Source: Coniella vitis
Lineage: Eukaryota; Ascomycota; Sordariomycetes; Diaporthales; Schizoparmaceae
Length of the DNA stretch: 64,000 nt
Reading direction: 5' to 3'
NCBI GenBank assembly: GCA_011317545.1
Contig: WUJK01000008.1
Coordinates: forward strand, 1,922,001-1,986,000
Program-made: the position numbers and the translations under genes
Shown: piece after piece, positions 48,193 to 57,374 of the stretch
Numbering within the stretch: position 1 is the stretch's first letter
Layout: each line of letters begins with the position of its first letter
Notes under the pieces: generated by a model
The model's input: only the letters and a program-made list of their open reading frames with translations
What the model was told of the DNA's origin: nothing
Databases searched by the model: none

Positions 48193-49136
48193 ATTAGGTC
48201 GTGTGTTGGGAAATGCTAATGTGAACCGCGACGCGTGTGTTTCAGGTCTCGACTCATCTCACAGTACTTGATTTGATATGAGATTGGTGGGCCGTGGAAA
48301 TCCTTTCTGTGATTCTGACACTGGTATGGTCGAGCAGTGGATTCAATGGGAGTCTTGAATTGTCGTAAAGGAAAAGGAAATTGGACGTGTATTTGTTGGA
48401 TATTACGCGGTGTGTAGGAAATATAATACTATTTGATATGTGTTTGGGGTTTGGGGTCATGATATTTGCATGTGATGCTTTCTTTCTATATACGATTTGC
48501 ACAGCATCGACTTCAACTTGGGATGAACGTCTGAAACACAGTTTTGAGATCATCCCAAGACTCGAACATGTTTGCGAGAAAAGGCTCAATTATATTTGAT
48601 GGCATGGAAAGGCTGAGCGGATTTCATAAGCGACAAAACATACGTGGGGTCCCTTCTAAAGATTTGCTGACGAAGGGAATACCATTTTGGATTTTTACGC
48701 ATACTTACATGGCCCCTGCCAATCATATTCCCACCGTGTCTCCTACTTCTTCTGCTCAATTGTGTATTGCTCATAGCTAACTCTGCTGAAAGCTTCCGTG
48801 AGAAATTCCGTATTCGATATATTGACCATCATCAGAGAGCACACCGAGACCCTTCGGGCCAAGGTCAAGGTGAAGCTCATGGAAGAGAGAATACGGTACT
48901 TTGGTATCTTCGGGTTCTGTGTAACCTTGTACGTGAATACAGATTCCGAAGGAAAAACAACAACGGGTAAAATGCAGAGTACAGTAATCAACAAGAAGCA
49001 AGAAATCAACAGGGGCGATTCGGGTGGGGGGCACAGCAAAAGAAAGACGAAGGGAAAAGAAAAGGCAACTCGAACGCCATGTGGCTTTCCCAGTTGGGTA
49101 GGACAAGAGAAAGCAAAAGGACCCCTTGACGCAGCA

Positions 49137-49199
49137 TACATAGTACATAGCCACACACATAGTACAGAGTACAGACGGACGGGACGCATGTACATAGTA
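49137..49199. repeat. TACATAGTA cluster with GTACAGAGTAC
   Basis: TACATAGTA at 49137-49145 and 49191-49199, a one-base variant CACATAGTA at about 49157, and GTACAGAGTAC at 49162-49172: four elements in 63 bp. Confidence 0.9.
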
Positions 49200-52190
49200 G
49201 GTACGCGTGTAGTGTTGACAGGCTTATATCTGGTCGGGACCGACTGGCTGGGTATCGGGTTAGTCGGTAAGCGAGGACTTAGCCAGGGAGGCGGGCAATA
49301 TATATATTGCATACATGTGCACAACCCCCAATCAACTCAGGTACGTCCTTTATGGACTTGTCATGGTAGATGAACCGGCTCGTAGTGATAGTCTGGCACG
49401 ATAAGTCGAGAATCCATGTTGGTGTGTGCGCCTTGCCAGCATCGCTCATCCATGTGAAATTAGCCGGCTGATGGTCCCAAGCGAGTGATGCCTCTTCGCC
49501 TTGTCCTGCGTCGGGTGGAAAACCAACATCAGCGTCGCCAAAACGTGTCTGTACTTACAGATCGCCAAGGTTGTTTTCTCCCTTGCCCCTTTTTTCCAGA
49601 GCGCACCACCCGGTGACGGGGGGATGCATGCAACATGGCTATGTGCGTTGGAGGCGAAGGCCGGGTAGCCTGATCGGCGACAATCATCGCCAAGGGCAAC
49701 CTATCACGAACCACTGGGCCGTAGAAAGCGAACTGAGAATAAAAAAAAACAAAAGAAGGACTGACCGCCTGGCTCGTCACTGAACCTTGGGGTTGGGTCG
49801 TCTGACGTTGAACAGCGGGGCGGCAGAGACAGGCAACGAAGAAAAGAAGGTTGCTGGCATGCCGCTTCGTAGCCGCAGGCACGTACGTCCCGGGTTTCTG
49901 GCCCGGTTCAGTAGGCATGTCGGCATCAAAGGGTGCCAAAAAAAAAAAAAAAACTGGTGACGGTGCCTTTGCCGATCGAGTACGTAGCACTCGCCGAGTC
50001 AAGATCGACGCTCTGTCATCATCCCAGCTGTTTCTGCTCAAGCCACAGAGGCTTCCCACCATCATGATATGCACACGGCAGCGCAATGTGGCGCTTTGGC
50101 ATCCATAAACCCGTGGAAGCTCACAAAGCCTAGAGCTGTTTTGTTTCTCGGTCTTGGAGCCTTGCAAAAGACGCAGGAACCCTGCACATTACACCACGCA
50201 ATGGCGGTGACAAGACGGCCAATATCCGGCTTGAACAAGCCAGCCAAGCACAACGTCCCATTTTGTGCAATACCGCCCTTCACCGCACATAGATTGCCAC
50301 ACACATGGCGTAGGGGGCGTGCTGACGGGTAGTACTCGCCGTCTGTAACCCCCCAATTCACGCTGACCTTTCAGGCGCTGGTTACGTGCCTGCGGCAGTG
50401 CCACCCAGACGAGGTTGGACAGGTCAGACAGAGAGGCCGACAGTAAAATAAGCCAGATGGGCATATGCACAAGTGCGTGCCACTCGTTGCGGAGGGGCGC
50501 CAGCCCCCAACAGGAAACAAGCGCTAGGAGATCACGAGTCGGAGCACCTGACTGGTCAGTACTAGACTCCAACAAGATGAATTGCAACCCCTTTACCACG
50601 GGGCGCATGGTTGACTGCCGGCCTGTGGGATGCCCACAGTAGCTGTAAATGTTGGTGGCTTCTCTCACGAGGGGCCGCCTCCGGCTTGCCGGTACTTTAC
50701 CCATCGAGGCGTCTGCTGTACGGTCGTTCCACTATGTGCCAAGGAATTGGAATCTGCCAACATCGGACATCAGAGTGCTAGTATCGAGCATAAGCCATTG
50801 ATTGCCTGACTGCTTGCGGACGGAATCTTGGATAGCTTTGAACTGCCCTTACTTTTGCCCTTTCCCCCCCAGTATCGTGAATCAATTGTCCTGTGATAGT
50901 GTCAGGTGATGCACTGTGCCTCTGCTCAAGGATCTTGTTTCCAGAGGGCTCAATGGGTCCATGGAATGGTTGCCTCGCCTGGTATCTCCGAGTACGAAGG
51001 CTCCTCGATCGTCGTGTGCTTCTGACGGCTTGGCTGTGCAAGAAACAAAGCACCCATCGGCAGTGGTTGAGTCAAGTGGTGAGATGAGCTGGCGGAAACG
51101 GTCAGGACATTTGGCACCACTAACTCTGGTCGGCGTGCTGCATGACGCTGACAGCGACTTCACCCCATCAGCGACGGGGGCGCGGACGAGACACCAAGAG
51201 ACGTTGCGTTGGCAATGGCAACACCCCAAAAAGTGTCTCTGCTTTGTGCAAATCGAGACGTGGCTGGAGTCTAGACACACACACACACACACATACACAG
51301 CCTAGACAATGGCAGAGAGGGCTGCCGTCACAGAAAAGAGCCGCCTGCGACAAGAAGCCTCTGCCGTGGTGTTACTCGTGATTCACGCTGCCACACTGGG
51401 CGGAGGCGTGCTGTCACCCGCCTGGCCAAGTCCGCCATAGCCGATCCGAATCCGTTCACGGCACCTCGAGGGCACCTCGAGGCCCCTGGCTGAATGCGCC
51501 GGGCGTGTTTCGCATGTGCCAGCCGACGACCTGCACAGCAGCCCCACGGCTCTGTCTGCCGAGCAGGACCAGGCAGAGGCATCAGGTGCATTTACCACTG
51601 GACGGCCGTCTGAATAGCACCCAAGCGTGGCTTTTGCATGGTCTTGAGGCGTCCCACTGTGCTGCAGCAGCGCAGTCTCCAAGAAGGCCTAGACACGCCA
51701 AGCGGCCATGTTCCGAGCCAGAATATTCCTGCCCGCTTCCGTCAGGGCCGAGCAAGACATATCGTAGTTGCCTGTCAACCCATGTTAGCGGTCGTTTTGT
51801 GGACACAGTTGGTCTGAGTCCACGACTCGCGGCGCTTCGACAGCCGAGCTGGGAGAGTCTGGCTGTGCTGTAGACACGATGTGCCAGCTGCAGCAATAAC
51901 AGCGAAGGTCACATTGCAGTCCATTGTGCGCCGTGCTGTGATGCTTTGCCGTCGTTGTGTTGTTGTTGCGCGAGGGAGCTGTTAGAGCCGGTGCCGGGTA
52001 CTATCGCCAGTCCTGGCCACAAAAAGAGTCAAGCACGATGTCGACGGCGGGAACAAGATCGGATCGTCTAGCTGCAGATCGCTGGGCCCGTGCCTTTGGC
52101 GCGCCTGACCCCCTGACTGCTTTTGGTCGGTTGACAGGAAGTTGGAAGGGGCAGGAGGGCCAGGAGGGGTAGGCAGCAAGAAAGCTCATG

Positions 52191-52511
52191 TACATAGTAC
52201 TACGGTACTTCGTATGTATGTGAGGAGTACCTCGGATGCCTAAAGTACACGGTACAACGGAAGGTACCACTCGCTGCCACAAACCATACAAGACGTTTAG
52301 CGCCTTCTGCTTTGAAGTACATAGTAGAAGTACTATGTACCCATCCCCCCACTCTCAGAGGCAATAGCGTCCCACTGCAGAGGCTAGAAAGAGAGCTCTC
52401 TGTACCCTCTACCTTGATCTCAGCCCCAGACGGCAGCGTGGTGCGCGTAGCTAGTACGCGGCAGATAGCCCCCCCCCAAAAGCAAGAGCACCAATCTACT
52501 ATACATAGTAG
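52191..52511. repeat. Dense TACATAGTA cluster containing two hairpin-forming inverted repeats
   Basis: TACATAGTA at 52191, TACACGGTAC at 52246-52255, TACATAGTA at 52318 facing TACTATGTA at 52331, and TACATAGTA at 52502. The facing pair gives a 10-bp perfect stem GTACATAGTA with loop GAAG (52317-52340). At 52496-52511 CTACTAT and ATAGTAG form a 7-bp stem with a 2-nt spacer. Confidence 0.92.
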
Positions 52512-52964
52512 TACTTCTACCATAGTCGGCCACAGGACACCCGCAGCCTCCAACGCTCAACCTCACTTCACTTCACCACACATTGCTATGCCACCGTCAC
52601 CCAAAGAAATGGCTCGCCCACGTTGCCTTTGTCGTCTCACGAGATACGAGATCCACCCAGCCCTGGACGCTTGCAAGCCATAGTGGCACCTCGACGTCGC
52701 TCGACCGGCAGTGGAGCCCAACCACCCAGACACGAGCAACCTCCCCGACCGCCATCGCCCCGGCATGCCTCAGCTGCCCCCCAGAGCATGTCTTGTCAGT
52801 TGTATGCTGGAAGGGCACACTGCGCGGCAACACGACACAAGTGGGCGGGGCGGGCGGTCGAGACAACCTGTCACTCCGAGCTATAGCCCGCCTCTTATCG
52901 CCGCCCTGTCCTCGTTGCGTGTCGAGCATGACAGGAGACAAGCGCCTCCAGCACCTGCCAGCTT

Positions 52965-52990
52965 GCCAGCCAGCCAGCCAGCCAGCCAGC
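52965..52990. repeat. (GCCA)n tetranucleotide array
   Basis: About six and a half GCCA units. A PASQPASQ-type frame here is spurious. Confidence 0.9.
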
Positions 52991-53449
52991 TAGGCAATCA
53001 GCCAGTCTGCCTTTTGCCATGCAGAACCGCAAGAAATACTGGAATAGGTGCCACGTTCTGGAATCCCATGCAACCCTCCCCCCCGGGGGCCCCCCTCAAA
53101 AGAAGCAGCATATATTGCGTACCATGCACACACCCACACAGACCGGTGGCATGCACTGCGGCGGGCGAGGTGGTATCGCCTGTCAGCCCCCGTCCACCGG
53201 GACCTGCTACTTACCATACGTAGAAGTAGCACCCTGGCGTACCCGCTGCTGCCGCCCTGCAATCGAGATACGCGAGGGCTGATCCTGCACACGAGCTGAT
53301 CTAAATTCTCGTCGGCCTTCTTTTTCTTCCAACTGTGTGGGCACCAATGTGCTGCCATACTCCTGCTCGTGCAGTGCTACCGCTACCGTTACCATCACAT
53401 CCCATGTACCACATGTGTGCGTGCAAATGTGGCGTCTTAGCCCACTATA

Positions 53450-53458
53450 TACATAGTA
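53450..53458 (+). repeat. TACATAGTA-motif copy
   Basis: Exact TACATAGTA in context TATATACATAGTACAG. Confidence 0.85.
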
Positions 53459-53726
53459 CAGCAGCGCTTGCACACCGCGGTGGAGACAATATCACAGCCA
53501 TCCTGCATGCCACGCTGCTCCGCCCGTCTCAGAATATTGGCAAGCCATGTTGCCCGAATACTCCCCACTGTCTTCCCACGAGATGGGATGAGCTGTGCGG
53601 GAGGCTAGGCCGCACTCGTGGTCGCATTCCATGCAGTACATTTCCTATGGCTCATCACCAGTCCCTCCTGGTCCTCCTGCACGGATCGACGTTCTTGTGC
53701 GAGCGCCTCCAAGCGAATGAAAGAAT

Positions 53727-53748
53727 GGCTGGCTGGCTGGCTGGCTGG
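53727..53748. repeat. (GGCT)n tetranucleotide array
   Basis: About five GGCT units, the same unit as at 30346. Confidence 0.9.
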
Positions 53749-54572
53749 AGGATTTGCGCCTGCATATTAACCGAGCCCCATGTACTCGTCATCTATTTGA
53801 TTCTGAAGCAAATAGTATCATGTCTGCTACGGAAGGTGTAGGGTGTTGCAAACGCACGGACGGTGTGTGCTAAGAGTACGCCCTTCAGGACTCACTAGAG
53901 ACGAACGGCACCAGCGATTGCCTGAGCATCCATCTACGACAGCCCATCGACATCAAGGCAGCCACTTTCAAGTGCCTTGAAACCTTGATTCGAAAGACAT
54001 GAATGGCGGAGGAGCAAGGGAAAAAGGATTCGTGCTTGGCAACCGCTTATTACCTTATGGATAGACCAAGTCAGCCACCGTGCGCCCAGACACTAACACG
54101 ATTGCCAAGTGCTGGGTGTCAAAAGTGCCATACATAGTCTAGAATAAGACGCTGAGCCTAGAAATGTGCTAATCAAAACCGCCCTGCCGCTGTAGCTCCT
54201 TGAGCCTTTTGACCTTCCAAGCCTGGGCGGAGGGAAGGTGCCTGTCATGCGGCGCTGCCACACTGTTGACAGCTTGGGACGCCGCGGCTTGGACAGACGT
54301 CTGTCGCAAAGCCCAACACACACAAAGTCCCGTTCCTTAGGGAGGGGGTCTGGATGTCGTTATAAAAGCTCTCACGCCGATTATGCCGTTGTCTCACACT
54401 GCTAGATGAGCCGTAATGGTGGAATGCAAAGCATTTGTTCCGTAGGCGGTGGTTTTGCGGGCGTCCTGGTGTTGTAGCACGAGGGGAGGAAGGGAAAAAG
54501 TCTGGCGACACACATCATGTGGTGTCATTGTTTTGACCCTGTGACTATGGACAAGTTTTAGTAGGGTCTCAC

Positions 54573-54603
54573 TTTTTTTTTTTTTTTCACTTTTTTTTTT
54601 TTT
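54573..54603. repeat. Duplicated poly(T) tract
   Basis: T15 then CAC then T13, each preceded by CAC, as if a T-tract with its flank had been copied. Confidence 0.85.
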
Positions 54604-54983
54604 CTTTTTCCATATTGTCAACTCCCTCTCAGAGGGCTTGGGCGAGGTCTTTGCTCATTGGCAGTTCCTTGACGCAGCAGTTCTGTCGGCTCGGGTACTC
54701 AATGACACAAGGACAACGACAAGAATTGACCATTATTTTGCTGCAATATAGGGTATCCGGTACGGCTCTTGAGAGAGTGGCTGCGCCAAGTTCAAAGATC
54801 TCGCTGCCGTTCGGCACTGGTGAGGATGCTGGTTCCATAATTGACTCATTAAGTACAAGGACGAGTGCGCAACACCTGGCAAGCTTCGGTCTTGTAGTTC
54901 AACCTTCATTTCTGATTCCTTCCCCTGGCGGCGGGCCGAGAGAGGGCTTCTTGCAACCCTCTCCCTTTGCAGGCCGCTCATCC

Positions 54984-56351
54984 CTACTTTGTCCCCGTGA
55001 AGCGCTTGAGTGCAAATGGCTCCAGCGCTGGATCCTCCCTGCCAGTCAAGACCTTGTCAGCCAACAGCGCGCCTACCAAGGCAGCATTCGTAACGCCCGA
55101 GTGCATGACAGCCAACGACAAGCCCTCGACCCCCGTGTCACCAATGACAGGCAACCCGTCAAGCGGCTGTGGGCGGTACCCAATCGTGTAATAGTCGAGC
55201 TCCAGCAGCGCCCGCTCAGCAGGCTGGAAACTGGCCTTGACCGTCTCGAAATGCGCGCGCGCAGTGGCCAGCGGGTCCGCGCCCGGGTCGCCGCCGACAA
55301 AGTCTGCGCCGGCGAGGATGCGTCCGTCGACTGTCTGCCGCATGTGGCCGTGGGTGTTGTAGATGATGTGGTGGAGGAGACGTCGCGGGAGGGGCTTTGA
55401 GTGGACGAGGAGACCTGGCGGCGCGGGGGTCTTGAGGGGTACTGTGACGCCTGCCGAGGCGCCGAGGGAGACACTGCCTACACCGGCTGCGAGGATGACG
55501 TGGTCGGCGTAGATGGTCTCGCCTGTGGAGGTGACGATGCCGTTGACGGCCGAGGCGGAAGCGGAAGCGGAAGCGGAAGCGGGAACGGAAATGCTTTGTC
55601 CTTGCTCCTGACGGCCATGCGGACCTGGACCAGGGCGGAGGAGGTTCTTGACCGAGGCCGTCACGAGGCGCGCGCCGTGTTTCTGCGCGCCGGCTATCAA
55701 GGCACGGGCTGCAGCGTCTGCCTCGACGGCGCCCTCTTCACCAACGCGCACAGCCCATTCGGGGAGGATGCTTGGTGTCAAGGTTGGTTCGAGAGCGTGG
55801 ATCTCGGCGCGCTCGGCGCGGTGGATGTCGTAGCCCCATGCTCTGTGCTGTTCAATGTACTTTTCCAATTCTTTTGGTGCTTTGTCCCACTGGTGTTTGG
55901 ATATTTTGGGCACAAGGTCAGCAAGGTGAAGAACGAAATATAGAATGAAGTTTGAATGAGAGCCCAAAGTCATGATGGACTGGAAATAAGATAACAGCAG
56001 ACACAAGGACCACCAAGGAAAGAGAACACTTACACACAGCGACCCATCCCATCGAACTTCGTTGCCCACCTCCGGAACGGCCTCGGCAAGCCTCTTCCAA
56101 GCAGCCATGGAGCGATGGCGGAAATCATAGTAGAATTTGGGATTGTCCCAGCTAGCATTGAGCCAGGCAAACGAGCACGGGGTGGCGGTGCCGCCTACAT
56201 CCTCAGCGACTATGGTGACGTGTGCAGCTAGGCTGTGGCTGTCCGATCCGGTCGAGGCAGTGGCGGTAGTGAGGTGCCATGCGATGGAGGCGCCGACGAT
56301 GCCTGCACCGATGACGAGAATGTGTGGTTTGGAGTGGAACTCGGAACCCAT
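54984..56351 (-). CDS. FAD-dependent oxidoreductase of the DAO/DadA type
   Basis: Two exons, 56351-56034 and 55889-54984, with a 144-nt GTAAGT...CCAG intron, give 407 aa. The N-terminal Rossmann motif is ILVIGAGIVGASIAWHL with Gly15, Gly17 and Gly20. A second half of the fold (HVILAAGVGSVSLG) binds the flavin. The C-terminal block YTIGYRPQPLDGLPVIGDTG followed by AVMHSGVTNAALVG is typical of D-amino-acid or sarcosine-oxidase-like enzymes. The likely reaction is flavin-dependent oxidation of an amine or imino acid, with the substrate not predictable. An (SA)n run near residue 225 comes from a GGAAGC microsatellite inside the coding region (55557-55590). Splicing joins GSLC to WDKAPKEL as family members read. 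The intron keeps frame and has no stop, so its retention would give a 455-residue form. Divergent from the Zn2Cys6 gene. Confidence 0.9.
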   Translation of the reverse strand: MGSEFHSKPHILVIGAGIVGASIAWHLTTATASTGSDSHSLAAHVTIVAEDVGGTATPCSFAWLNASWDNPKFYYDFRHRSMAAWKRLAEAVPEVGNEVRWDGSLCVSVLFPWWSLCLLLSYFQSIMTLGSHSNFILYFVLHLADLVPKISKHQWDKAPKELEKYIEQHRAWGYDIHRAERAEIHALEPTLTPSILPEWAVRVGEEGAVEADAAARALIAGAQKHGARLVTASVKNLLRPGPGPHGRQEQGQSISVPASASASASASAVNGIVTSTGETIYADHVILAAGVGSVSLGASAGVTVPLKTPAPPGLLVHSKPLPRRLLHHIIYNTHGHMRQTVDGRILAGADFVGGDPGADPLATARAHFETVKASFQPAERALLELDYYTIGYRPQPLDGLPVIGDTGVEGLSLAVMHSGVTNAALVGALLADKVLTGREDPALEPFALKRFTGTK

Positions 56352-57374
56352 ATCTGGAGTGGTCGAACCGTCGATGGCTCGCTTCGAATATTAATGATGA
56401 TGGGGCAATAATGGGGGGGCGGACTGAGCGAGCGAGCGAGCGAGCTATATCTTGTCTCAAATCCGTGGCATCTGCTCTAATCGGATATCGTTTGAGCTGA
56501 GGATGGCGGCCTTCCCGACCGGCATGTCGCCATTATCAAGAGCCATATCAGAGCGGATGCCAGAGCGGAGGCAGGCGGCAATCGACCGAAGCGGGTGGGC
56601 CAATGGGTTGGATGGGAGAGGGGCCGGGCAGACGCGGGGTGGTGGGCTCCGGTGCCGGATCTTGGCTCCGGGTGTGCTTTGTTTGGTTGTCTTGAATGTG
56701 CTTTCTTGTCATCAGAGTGGATGGAGGAAGCAATGGCATGCATGCATGACTATGGCGTGGTGGGTTGCATTATTATGAGCGGTAGGCATCTGAGGATGCG
56801 CGATAGTGCAGCCATATGCCATGTACATAGTACTAATGGTGCGGCGGGCTGAAGGCACCAAAGCACTATAGTACAAAGGCCACACCCGCTGACTCATCAG
56901 CGCTCTACCCGGCAGCCAAGTTCGGACGTCGGACCAAAATCCCACCGGCTTTGTCCGAGGGCATGCTGCCGTCTACATAGTACCTAGGTAGTACATAGTA
57001 AACTCAACTACCGACCTGGTCGGCCGGACCGTTGCGGCTAAGGGGCCCAACCAAGGCAGAGCCAGACGAAGGACATTAACATGCTTTTGGAATTTTTTGA
57101 TTTTTTTTTAGGTTATCAGATTGTGTTGACTGCACGCACTGCACTCACAGTATACTTGCATACTGGATACTGCATGCAGAGCTTGCCATGGCTTACACTG
57201 CAAACGATCCAGTCGTCTGAAGGATGATCCGAGGCCGACTTGCTTGTAAGCTGCGTTCAACACCATCGAGATCGATATTGCATACAGTATCACGAGCATC
57301 ATCAGCTCAGATCCAGGCGGAACCAGACCGAGCCCACACACAGAGGTGACGGGAGAATTGTCACCCACAGAGCC
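56352..57374. promoter_or_regulatory. Divergent promoter between the FAD oxidoreductase and the Zn2Cys6 regulator
   Basis: About 1 kb. A GAGC run (about 56425-56445) lies near the oxidoreductase start. Three TACATAGTA copies lie at 56824-56832, 56974-56982 and 56992-57000. The last two flank a CCTAGG palindrome (56982-56991 region). An in-frame upstream ATG for the regulator is at 57240. Confidence 0.6.
56824..57000. repeat. Three TACATAGTA-motif copies, same orientation
   Basis: 56824-56832, 56974-56982 and 56992-57000. The last two are separated by CCTAGGTAG, so TACCTAGGTA sits between them. Confidence 0.9.

Larger units (their letters stand above)
45921..54983. other. Gene desert part 6, between the TALE homeobox gene and the FAD oxidoreductase
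   Basis: About 9 kb without a supportable gene. The first 2.2 kb are repeat-dense: AT array, TGTGTC repeats near 46493-46530, GAA array, T18A16 palindrome, stacked G/T/C homopolymers and a pentamer array. Nine exact TACATAGTA copies lie between 47652 and 53458, with a cluster at 52191-52510. Frames of up to 212 codons (minus, 49529-50167) resemble no family and cross low-complexity DNA. Confidence 0.6.

Noticed and set aside
49529..50704. Two long minus-strand frames (212 and 171 codons)
   Set aside because: No family resemblance, and poly-Phe and low-complexity segments are present. No splice pattern joins them into a recognisable protein.
20954..54983. Desert as a block of RIP-degraded transposons
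   Set aside because: Base composition is not strongly AT-shifted and no reverse transcriptase, transposase or terminal repeat remnants were seen. A k-mer and dinucleotide RIP index would settle it.
54615..55400. 261-codon plus-strand frame overlapping the oxidoreductase
   Set aside because: It is largely the antisense of a well-supported coding exon.
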